A DNA stretch of 64,000 bases, taken from NCBI RefSeq assembly GCF_048771995.1, contig NC_133063.1, positions 59,865,310 through 59,929,309 on the forward strand, written 5' to 3'. Below, piece after piece: positions 1 through 12,200 of this stretch (its first letter is position 1; each line of letters opens with the position of its first letter). This stretch comes from Taeniopygia guttata. Its lineage: Eukaryota; Chordata; Aves; Passeriformes; Estrildidae. The notes under the pieces are model-generated. The model did no database searches. It was not told the DNA's origin and saw only the letters and a program-made list of their open reading frames with translations. Made by a program: the position numbers and the translations under genes.

Positions 1-176
1 CAGTCTATGTAGCACAAAACAAGAAACATGAGTGCAGCAACAGCAACTGACTCCTTCATATGCAAGCACTACAAACAAAATGCATCTTTTTTGTACATTT
101 GTCATTGCTCTTATAAGCAGAAATACTTTTTCATCAGACATGTAAACACATACAAGTACACTTAAGATCCACTTAC

Positions 177-283
177 TTTGGAGAAAGTACTGGAGGACTG
201 ACGAAAGATCTTAAGGCATCTTTTACCATGTCTTGCATGAGATGAGTGCCAAACACCTTCTTGTTATCTACTAGAAAAGTTGT
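177..283 (-). other. NAA35: NAA35 exon 14 (last exon in window)
   Basis: It encodes residues 373-407 plus 2 nt, [20 protein letters not shown] then [15 protein letters not shown]. Acceptor TTTTAG, donor GTAAGT. Positions 1-176 are the following intron; the next exon lies outside the window. Confidence 0.95.
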
Positions 284-3200
284 CTAAAAGTAAAGATGTG
301 TTTTTAGAAATACATTTTAGGTTAATAGTAATGTTCGAGAATTACTAATAGAAAGCTCTGGCAATACCTTTTATATATAATAAAATTGTAAGATAACTTT
401 AAGAATTAAAATGTTCAACAAGGTCCAAGGTTAAAGACTCAGAAATACTGAGATCTGACACTTCTGTGGTATTCCCAGGACACCAAATACAGCTCTGTTA
501 CTTGCATAATAGAGTGCATGCAAAATTGTTTAATTTCTTGGATGATAAATCAGGTATTTCTGAAGATTTGCGTAAAATATGTGCCTTCTCTGGACACAGA
601 TAAGGACATATCTCCAGACTACTGCTGGCGTTTTTCAATCCCTCTGGATGCTACTACTTACATCAGTCATGTCTGATATTCATATAACTTCCCTCCATGA
701 GTTCTGTGTCCCTTTCTTACACGGTTCTTCAGCAGTTGAAGAAAAAACTCTGCTGTCAGGCACCCACAGGGATTACAGAAATACATGCAGTGGAAGGTGA
801 GAACACACACACTAGGAACACATTTTACTTGCTCATAGTTATAGTCCATTGGCTCTACACATAGTTTAATAGGGACCAAATGTAAAGAAGTTCTGGCATC
901 TTAGGGGCACCCTATTATTCTGCACCATCAGTTTTACTGTTGTGGCAATAGAAGCAGTCTGTACATTAAGTTCTGTCCAAAAAGTGAGATGAATACAAAT
1001 ATCAACCCCGAAATGGCAAAGCACATGGAGAGCAGCATAAAAATGTGTGTACAGGCACAGCTTTATGGCAGAGAAAAAAAAATTAAATGCTGTTTTAATT
1101 AGCATGTACTAAAACGACCAAAGCAACAGTGTTTAAAAACTATTTTAAAAATTAGATCAAAACATAAGCCTCCACATATAGAATCACAGAACGGTTTGTG
1201 GTGGAATGGACCCTACAGATCTAGTTCCAAACCCCCAGCCATGGACAGGGACACTTCCTGGCCTTGAACACTTGGTGTTCTTCTCTGGGCAGCCTGTTCC
1301 AATGCCTCATCATCCTCATAAAAAAGCCTTTCTTCCATAATACTCAATACTTAAATATCACCATTTTTACCACTTTTTTTTTACCACTTTAACATTTTTT
1401 ACCACTTAACTATTATTAACTTACATGCAAATTACTGAAATACTTAATAAGAGGAATCTATAATGAATACAGAAGTATTTTATTTATAGACATAATTAAG
1501 ACTTGCCTGTAACAGGGATCTTGAAAGAACACATGGTGATTGCTCACTAAACTCACAGAAAAAGTCCTAATGCATACACAGGAAAAGAAAAAAAAAAGAT
1601 AAATCAGGTTAATATACCAATTTATATATGTATAAATATGCACTAAATGATTTTTACACACAGACATGCATCCTTGCTAAAGAAATATACACCTATATTT
1701 TGTTTAAAAGCATACAAAGAGCATAGCTTACACAGCTTGTAAGAAACAGACCATGAATAACTTAAACAGAACAAAATTTATTATGAAGATTTTCTGCAAT
1801 TACTTTTGCCTAACAAAAAGTTTTCTGAATTTTCAAATGCAACAACTAGAAAGATGATAGTACAGGAAAAAATACCGAGATTGTTAAGATCATGATGTAA
1901 CTACAGCAAGCAAGTACTGAACAAAACTGAGAATTGATTTTAAAAAATTGATTGAAACCCAGGAAAGGTTTAACTGGTACCAGATGCTTCATGCAAACAC
2001 TCCTTTCTTTAATTAACAGGAAATACAAAGACAAGAGGTTTGCTGTAACTGTATCTCTTTTATCAGTCAGTAAATGCATGGATACCAAAAAATATTTCAA
2101 GCATTAAAGTGTCTTCTAATAAATGTAGGTAGTAACTAAGAGTAACATTAGTTATTCAGGAAAGAACATACGCGGTGCTTAGCTTTATGCCTATTTAGGG
2201 AACTGCATGCTTAACACCTATTTAGTGCTCTCTTGTGTTATAGGCACATGTGCAGAACACTGCTTAATGAATTTGAAAAAAATCAGGCATATAGCAAAGA
2301 ATTATGTTATGCTGCTGTAGACACAGATCTTCAATCAAAGAAACCTGCTTGGGCTTTGCCAATAAGACATAGTTACTTAATAAATTACAGGAAAAATTTG
2401 ATGTTTGAGATGAGAAAAGGTCTTTGTCAAAGGAAGAAAAGTATAACTATCAGGAAGGATAGTAAACTTTGAAACTGAGCCTAACAGTTAAAAACACCAA
2501 ATATATGCACAGTGCTCAGTTTTCTCTCCAGTGAGCAAGTGCATGCATACATGGAATGATTTTTTTGCAAATCATATTTTCAGATCTTCTTTTTGGCAAT
2601 AAATAAGAAATATTCATGCTTACCAGTATACAGTGCAAGTTACTTAAGTTGACTACTTCACATACGGTTTTTATTCTGTCTATTAGTTTGGAAAAATAAT
2701 TGACCATTTCTTCCCTTTTAATAATTTTTGCGTATCGAGGGAAAGTTGGTGGCAGCAATCTCTGGTTAACAAGTGGCTCAAACCCCATCATAATAGGATG
2801 ATCTAAAGAAGGAGGAGGGGAGAGAGACAGAAAAGCTGCATGTATGTTGTGTTTTCAGAACCCCCTTCAATAATACAAATTATTTAGTTAGCCAAAATAA
2901 ATTCTTTAAAGTGACAGTGAACTTCCTGAGACTCCAACAACCCAACTAAGACAATGACTACTCTTTATAAAACCTGCATCCTGTACAAACAGTGAAGCAC
3001 TGTTCCCTATTTTAAAATGGCATATACACTGATTCTAACTGCAATGCACTTAATCAAAAGTTCACATTAACTCTGGCTTTGAAATGACATCATTGCTTCC
3101 AGGAGAACTAGCACCTGGTAAAATAAAATTAAAATCAAACAATGCAATCTGTAACAACTTGCATATAAGTGTTTTAGCTCAAAGTAAATAACGATTTCAA

Positions 3201-6200
3201 CTTTTTTTAAATACACAGATATTTATGTTTATGAAGGGACCATATCCAGAAAAGGAAAAAATGGTGTAATTTGATACATACCTCCTTTAGTGGTATCATT
3301 CTGTGCCTGCATACCATGATGCAGTGAATTGTGTATGGCAGACAGCAAGTCAGCTGCCTGAGTCATTAGTTTCTGAGCTTCTGCAACTGCACTCGTCTGA
3401 AAGGCAGGAAACAATTATTATCATTACAATTTTACATTTTGACTATCTAATGACATTACATTACATTTTGACTATCTAATTAATGTTAGTATAAAAAAAA
3501 AGGAAGGGCATTAAGATTCTGATATTCTTACATAACTAGCTCTGAAAAAAACCCAAACAACCCAACATTTTTGTGTGGTAGTGTTCTTTGTATTTTATGT
3601 ATCTGCACATAAATTCAATGCTGTGCGTTTTGCTGTGTAAGACTTCACAATAGTACAACTGAAAGTCTTCTACACAATGCATGAGAATCTGCTTAGGGGG
3701 GCATGTAGTTCTTCCCCTCTCAGCAATTAGAAAATCTTATATTCAAAAAACAGGCAAATTGTATGGAATGCTATTAAATTCCTCTTCTCAGACCAAAGAT
3801 ATCTAGATATGAATTCCATATCACATGTAAGGAAAAGCATACAGTTCTTCTGATATGGACAAAATACTGCACAGCATCAAGTAACTCCACAGGAGGGAAC
3901 TGAACTCAAGCAAGAAGTTTTGTTCATGTGTGAAAAGAGTAATTAGAAATCTATAAATATTTTAAATGTTTTATAATGAATATTCCGTCTTTCTGCAAGG
4001 CCATAATAATGGCAGATACTAGCCTTCCCTGTGTTTCCCACTTTGAACAAAAACCGAGTTTTTGCCACTTTAAGGCTTTGTTCAAAGCTTTACCTCCATC
4101 CACATCAATTCAAATCTCCAGGATCTACACAGAATTGCCTGATCTTAAAGAATGAAAAATGGGTACTTCATAGGATCCAAATTCAAACAGAGAAATGCCA
4201 AATGAACATACCTCTTTTTTCGTAAAAGCTATTAGGACAGTGAGTAAGATGCGTGTAAACTTGACTCTGCTGAAGACAGCTAAACATTGTTGATGCTGTA
4301 ATAAAATAATACTGCTAATTACCAAGCAGTAGGTATTACATCATAGAATCACAGACTATCCTTTGTTGGAAGGGACCCAGATGGATCATCCAGCCCAACT
4401 CCTGGCCCACTCCAAGTGCCACACCATGTGTTTGAGTGTGGTCCAAATTTTCCTGGACTCAGAGTTTTGGTGCTGTGACCACCTCCCTGGGGAGCCTGTT
4501 CCAGTGCCCAACCACTCTCTGGCTGAAAACTCTGTTTCTAATATCCAACATACAACCTCACCTGACACAACTTCAGACCTTTCCCTGAAGTCCTGTCACT
4601 GGTCACCACCAAAGAAGAGATCAGTGCCTGCCCCTCCTCTTCTCCTCACAAGGAAGATGTAACTGCAATGAAGTGTCCCCTCAGTCTCATCTCCAGGCTG
4701 AACAGACCCAGTGATCTCAGCTGCTCCTCATACAGCTCCCCCTCAAGGCCATTAATCATCTTCATGGCCGTTTTTTGGACACTCTCTGATACTTAGTGGC
4801 TTTCTTGTACTGTGGTGTACAGAACTCCCACAGGACTCCTGCCCTCCCTGCACAAACTGCCACACAAAAAGCCTCAGCATGCCCTGCTGTTTGACAGCTC
4901 TTCCCCATGCTCCTGGTGGTCACACTTCCTGGCTGCTTCTTATATGCATGGGTGTGGTTATGCCATATTTAAATCTTCCATTTACATCCATGAAATCCAG
5001 GAAAAAAGCAAACAATTACTTCAAGTTCAACTTCAGGATCTCTCTCTTCTCCTTGTCGACTTCGGGTGCTCTGCAAGGTAAAGAAATGTCAAATAATTTA
5101 CTAAAAATTGCAAAGGGAAGATACTGATAAAATCCCTTTGCCTTCTCTAAAACATCCACCTGTTAAATAACCTGAAAAATCAGTTTTCAAATTCAAAGTT
5201 TCTTAATATATAATCTAGATACTTGAATGACTCTCCTATAGTAATAAGATCTATCTCAGTAAATTCTACAAATAAGCAAGGAAAGTGCACGAACGCTTTA
5301 CTTTATAAGCTGTGGTATAGGAAAATTAGGTAACTTCTTTAACATCACATAGTATACCTGCCTAAAACCTGAAAGTTAAACACCTACTTTCTGTGTCCCA
5401 GCCCAGTGTATCCTCTACATCATGATTCCAGCTACTACTACTAGTGAAGCAACTACTAAGGAGTTTACAAATAAAGTCTGAAGATTTAGCTAGAAGGCAA
5501 ACTAAAAGCATACTACAGAAACCATTATGGCAGTTCTTCAAAAACCCCACCATAATGACACAAACCTCCTTCATTCCTCACAATCCAACTCCCTACCCCA
5601 AACCTATGGTAAGTACACCTGAAATATAATTGACAAGACAAACATTAAAACAATACCTTCACTCGTCTTTGCATGTCATCTTCTACATCCTTCAGCATAC
5701 CTGGAAAAAAAACACACCACGATTAAAAGCAGACAAGCACTCCTAGGAACACCTTCACCACTCGGGAAAAGAAGTTTTATGGGGAAAGTCTAACTCAGAA
5801 GAGCTTTACATTTCCATTAGCCAAAGACTAGACAAAAAATAATCTTGTGAGGAATGATGGGGATGTTTTGGAACAAGCAAAAATCAGAATATAGACCAAC
5901 TGATGCAAAGCTAAAGAGTGCACAAACTTTTCAAAAATACATCAGTGGAAAGCTCAAATACATATATAAAAAATTCGTGCATCAAAAGATTAACATACGT
6001 ACTTATGGATGTACCTAATAACATATGTATTCATACCTGTAGAGCTACTAGATTGCTATTTTTTGTAATGCAACCTGTTTAGAGGACAACAAATTATGAA
6101 GCAAAACAAAAGAATTCAAGCAACACACTTTCCAATGGTCTGTATCTTTACCGTGATGAGCTCATGCCTAACCACTTCATTGGCAGATCTAAAAGCACTT

Positions 6201-9200
6201 CTGTTTCTCCGGGACTTTACAGAACAACTGAACCTTTTTTCCAAGGAAAAATAATTTGATCTCTTTTTTACCAAGTCAGCAATTTCCACAAGACAACAAA
6301 AAGACTTAACAGCTGAGATGCCTAGCAATTAATCAGATGTGTCTGAAAGCAATCACATGCTCAAAAAAGAGACTGCTAGACAAAGAGACCATAAACTGTA
6401 CCTGTAACTCTAAGATCTGTCACACTGTTGGCCATTTTAAATCCATACGTCATTGACTGAAAATCTTCCTAAAAAGGAAAGATCAAGGAAGCAATATGTA
6501 GTGAAATATAAAATCTGTAGTTACATTTTCAGGTTGGGGTTTGAGGGGTTTTTTTAGTTCGGGTTTTTTGGGAGTGGTTTTCTTATTAGGTTTTATGTCT
6601 TTTTGATATTTTTTCTCTTTTGGATGAATGGTGGGGGGTGTGCTTTTGTTTAATTCCATCAAGTACAGAAGTCCAGATTTATTCTACACAGCTGAATACA
6701 CTCAATGAATACACTGAATGACTTGCCCACCCAAATCCAGCTTGAAGTAATCATTTTCTGCAAAAATTCTTAATACCAATATGCCCTTCATATTTTCATC
6801 AAATGACACCCTACCAATATGTTACAAGAACTATAGCTGCAAAATAGTATTTGATCCATTTTAGATATAGTCAGCAAGAGTGATTTGTCCAAGCTCAGAA
6901 AAAACAGATTGCTCTGAGCACAGAAAACAGGACTCTGATCCCATTGCCGGATAGGCATTTTAGACAAAATAAATCGTGACTATCTAACATGGAAAAATAA
7001 AAAAAATTAAACTGGAAGATAACCACAACTGAAAAGTTATTTCAAATGGTTAAACACAAGACTTGCACTGCTTCTTGATTAAAATATTTATGTGGCTCCA
7101 ATATTCAAGGAAAATACAGAAGAGCATGAAACACCTTCATTGGGGAAAACTGTATTTTAAGGGTATCCAGTCTAATACTTTTAGGATGATGAACTGCTAT
7201 TCCTACAGTATACTCGAATCAAACACTAACAAATGCACTAATACATTGTTTTATTTGCACTATGGATGGTACAATGTCACATATTTAACCCCACAGGAGA
7301 TGGGGAACACATACCTCTTCAAAAACAGCTGCTTTATTAACCTTTTCTCTGGCAATATCACAGATTTTTAGGATTCCGAGAGCAAAAGCCTTCATAGCAG
7401 GATCTTCTATGAAGTCTGGGTTATGAATATAAAGGCAAGTGAATACTGTCTGTGCCAAGGAATGTCCTTCTAACCATGTTATCTAGAGAAAAGGAAATAA
7501 AAAATTTAACTCATGACAGCCAAGTCCTCATTTTTATAGATCCATTCTTTTTCCATTTTACTGTGCTTCAAAAACTCATTAAGAAATTAAGCTTTAAAAT
7601 TAAAGGTATTTAAAATTAAGGCAACCTTTCAAGTACCAAAAAAGGGCAAATGAAGGTGTTTCAAGCCTAGGATTCTGGTGTTGGATAAAACTCATCTATG
7701 AAGTTCAGGTCTAACTCCTTTGATTTAGACATGACATTATGTTAAGAGACCTTCACACTTATAAACTTTCTCTGCATAAAAAAGTGAACGGGAAAATGCA
7801 AATGACTATGAGACAAGTCACTAATGTTCTTCATGTTCTCTCTCTTTTACATCATAAAAGCCTCCTGTCACAAACCCCTCTCTCTACCACGTCCATGTTT
7901 CTTTAAGTTACAGCGAAAGATTCATTAACTTAAATTTCTATCTTGAAATAGCAAAAAATTAAGTAGAATCATATTTTTAATATCACTACTGTGCCTTTTG
8001 GGGACCAGAAGTATAAAACAAATTATATTACACTGTATCAGATCTACTATGATCTCTACATGTCATTCTGACTAAACTGATTAGAAATGTTTTTGAAAAT
8101 AATATTATTTATGTAATTTTAAAGAATAACTGAAAATAATGAGTATCATTCATTGAGGAAATTAGAGCACATACACAGAAAAAAATTGCAATTAATACGT
8201 AAATGATATTAAACTTATTTTTTCTAAATAGATTTATTTTCTTTGTTCAAAATGCTTCTGTAAGCTCAGTTATTTCTGGCTGTGCAGAAAGGAGCAACAG
8301 AGTGCTACCAGTTACTGCACACTCAGCTTCCAACACAGTCAAACATCAATACACAGCAGGCAATCAGATAACACACATTTAGAAAACCAGAAACTATAAA
8401 AACTTTTAAGTTTTTAAGATGCTACCAGCTATAATCCATTATTTCTTATTGTAAAAAAATTAAAAATCAAAATTAAGCCATAATAAATAAGGCAAGCAAC
8501 TAAAAAGTATACGTATGTATTTTCTGCTTGGTCAATCTTTTTTTGCATTCAGCTGTTTGGTTTTTTTTTTCTTTTTTTTAAGATGGATAAAAGGATTGTA
8601 TTTTGAAAGCAAAACCATCTAACCTAAAGAACAGAAAACTGCTTACCAAACAACAAAAACATGTGTCCATTATTCCTACCAGCTCAGGTGAAGTGAGATC
8701 CTTTATTTTAATGGTACCATCCTTAGAAAACAAACAAAAAAACATAACCAAAACCCTAAGTACTATGGAATCATACAGGCAAAATACAGTTTATTTGTAC
8801 CAAAGCCAAAAAGGAATTAAAATTTGTTTAAAACTTCAGAGTAATTGTGTACCTCTAGCTTTATAACACGTCTCAAATTCTTAAAAACTTTTCATTCCCA
8901 TCAGTTAACACTGACCACACATAAAACTATCCAAAGAGAATGGTAAAGTAACAATTCTTATTTATTACTAGCCAAGAACAGTTTAAAACCAGTTAACTGC
9001 TAACACTAAAATCACAAAAACTGTACAATCATAATAAAGATTGAACAAAGAATAATATGCAGGACCAATTCTTTGAAGACTGCTTCTTAAACTGGAAATA
9101 CTTGTAGTGTTTTACCATTTTAAAGGTGAACACCAAAACAGCTGCAACTTTGAGCATTTAATTTGCCCGATGTATGCAATCCTGCATACATTCTACATGA

Positions 9201-12200
9201 TTTAGGTAGTGTTTTACGGAGTCCTCTGACTCCATTCCAAATGTTCACCATAAAAAAATACTTCTCCCTCTGAGTGTATTACTTTTTCTGAAATAAAAGC
9301 AAGTCTTTCAACCTCAGTCCTCCAAATTACCTTGATCATAAATCATTACTGTCAGTGTTGGTAAATTATCCAGCTTCTGTTCAATGCTGATAAACTCAAA
9401 CAATAATAAAGTGTTAAATTCCAGCTTTTTTAAGGAAGTTGGTTTCTATTCAGGTTAAATAGAAGCTAACCAATATATCTTCATATAAAAAGTATGTTTT
9501 GGGGAAGCATAGAGTGACTTGCAAAAAACAATGTTTGAAATATATTTACTTGAGGTATCAATACCCAATAATTTCATATTACTTTTTACTGGAAGGATTG
9601 TGATAATACAGGTAACAAGAAAGGTAAACATCACAGGCTATTTTTTACTTAATTATCCAAAAGAAAAAAACATAGATTTCAAGAGGAGATTGAAAACATT
9701 ATGCAGTATTGTGCTTAGTGGTAATTTGATAAAAATGTGTATTTCTACAGTGTAGGCAAACCCAAGAAATTCACACAAACCTTAATAGCTTGCTCAAAGT
9801 TAAGAACCTTTCTGTTAACTTGGTTTCCAATCATACCAGCATCCATCTTGGGATCCATCATTTCAATGGCAGACATGGCTTCAAAAAGACCAAAACTAAG
9901 AAATAAAATAAATGTGCTGAATGTAATTATTTTATACAAAATAGTCTTTGCAAACTAACGAAAAAGAACATAGGATGACAAACCAAATACACTATATTCT
10001 GACCACAGACAATAAGGTATGTGAACATTAGTACTGATCTTCAGAGATCATAGTTTTCAGGAAGTTAAGGATCTCTCAACAAATTCATAGGAAAAGAGAT
10101 GGCTAAAAGTAAAAGAAAATTATTAGCCTTTCTCTAAGGATGAAGAACACTCCTGAGTGAAATATCCCATGACTATATCTTTGCACACCTGTTTCTATAA
10201 GCTTCATAGCATCTTCTTAAACATTGTGTAAAATCATAAACTGGTATTAACTGAACAAACTGTTCTTTAGTACACCATATAAAAAAAAAAAAAAAAACCA
10301 GTAAGATATGTCTCCCACACACTAATGACAATACACATAACATAGGCTAATATATATTGAATATACCAGCTTTGTTTAAAATGGACATGTTAAGAAAACT
10401 GATGCCAAAAAAAAATCCTCAGCATGTGACAACACATCACTTGTAGTCAGGGCAGAAGAAAAAAAGCTTGCAGAAAAGCCACACCAAAAGACTGCCTACA
10501 TATGAAGAGATACACTGCTTCACTTTATGACAACATTTGTTAGAACTGCAACGGGCTTTATAATAGAAAAAGTTTATTGCATGTGGCACATTTAAATTCT
10601 ATTAAGTGTATTTGCTCTGAAATGCTCTTATGTAGAAAATTATACATGAAAATGTGCTTTGATTCAACTTAGTAACTAGCTGGTGACATCTTTGCACACA
10701 GTTTTAAGCAGGTTTTCATTTAATAGCATGCTTCTGTTTTCTGAGCTATTAGTTTCAAACGTAACTTTTTTCTTTACGGAAGTGAACACCTTCATTAAGA
10801 AAAAGAATGTAATCTTTAAAATAAATTATTTAAATTCATCATTCTTTAATAAATTCAGCAAATCTTTATCACATGCTTTTCTTTGAAATATACTTTCCAT
10901 GTGTAGAGTTCTCACTTCCCGCTTTAGCATGAAGTGCTTTACATTGCATTAAAGCATACAGATTGTTTATCAAATACTTGATAGTGACATTTGGGGCAAC
11001 CAGGTTTAAAGTCTTTCTGGCCTTTTTTCATTAGAGCATGTCCCATAAGATAATGCAGTAATATAATCACCACAGATCATAAGATGTGCTATCAACTTCT
11101 GAAATACAATTTCAATCCCATTGAAAAATGTTATGTTATACTTAGAGCATCAGATATGTTCAGCATTCATACAGGTGCAGCACATACACACTGCTAAGCA
11201 TGTATAATATTCTATACACTTTAAATACTTTATTTAAAGTAAAACTCTAAAAAAGCTTAGTTATTAGGTAATGTCAACGTGTTTGCAGTAATTGTATCTA
11301 AAAGCCAGAACCATCCCACACACATACTTACAGCTTGTCATGAAGCAGTTCTCCTAACTTCAGTTCTACAAAGGAACAGGACAAAACAAACAATTACAAT
11401 CATCCTACTAGCACAGCTTTTCCAAGGGTAGTCTTGTCACACACCAAACTGCCTTATGCCAAGAGTGAACAAGCTGCAGAAAGCAGATCAGGAATTTCTA
11501 CTTGCATTGGGTTTGCATAGCCTGGGTTTGGTAGCTTGTAGGGAGATGACTACAGGATGGCTTTTGTGAGAAGCTGCCAGAAGCTTCTTCCATGTCCATC
11601 CAGCAAAGCCAATCCCTGGTGGCTCCAGAGAGCTGTTGGGCCAATTAGAAACAATAATACCTTGTGGTAACAGATCTAAGAAGAAAAACAAAAAGCAAAT
11701 TGCACAGTTTCAACTGCAGATGGAGAACAGCCAAGTGAGAACATGGGAGAAGAAGAGCACTGCAGACATCAAGGTCAGTGAAGAAGGAGGGGGAAGAGGT
11801 GCTCCAGATGCCAGACCTGAGATTCCCCTGCAGCCCGTGGTGCAGGCCACGGTGAAGCAGCTGTGCCTCTGCAGCCCATGGAGGTCCATGGAGACACGGA
11901 GATCCACCTGCAGCCCATGGAGGAGACCCACACCTGAGCAGGTGGATACAGCTCTCCTATGGGAGACCTGTAGAGAGAGAGGCCCTGCTCCCATGCTGGA
12001 GAAGCCTGGCTTTGAAGGACTTGTACCCTGTAAAAGAGTGATCCACACTGCAGCCGTTTTGGGAGGACTGTTGCCCATGGGATGGACTCACACTGCAGCA
12101 GTTCACTGAGACCTGCTGCTCATGAGATGAACTCATGCTGGAGAAGTTCATGGAGAACTGTCTCCCATGGGTGGGACCCCAGGGGGTGCAGCAGAAGCCT

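Noticed and set aside
11636-12109. 157-residue plus-strand frame and its minus-strand partner
   Set aside because: They lie wholly inside the solo LTR; LTRs do not encode a protein here, and the frame arises from the repeat's internal GC-rich units.
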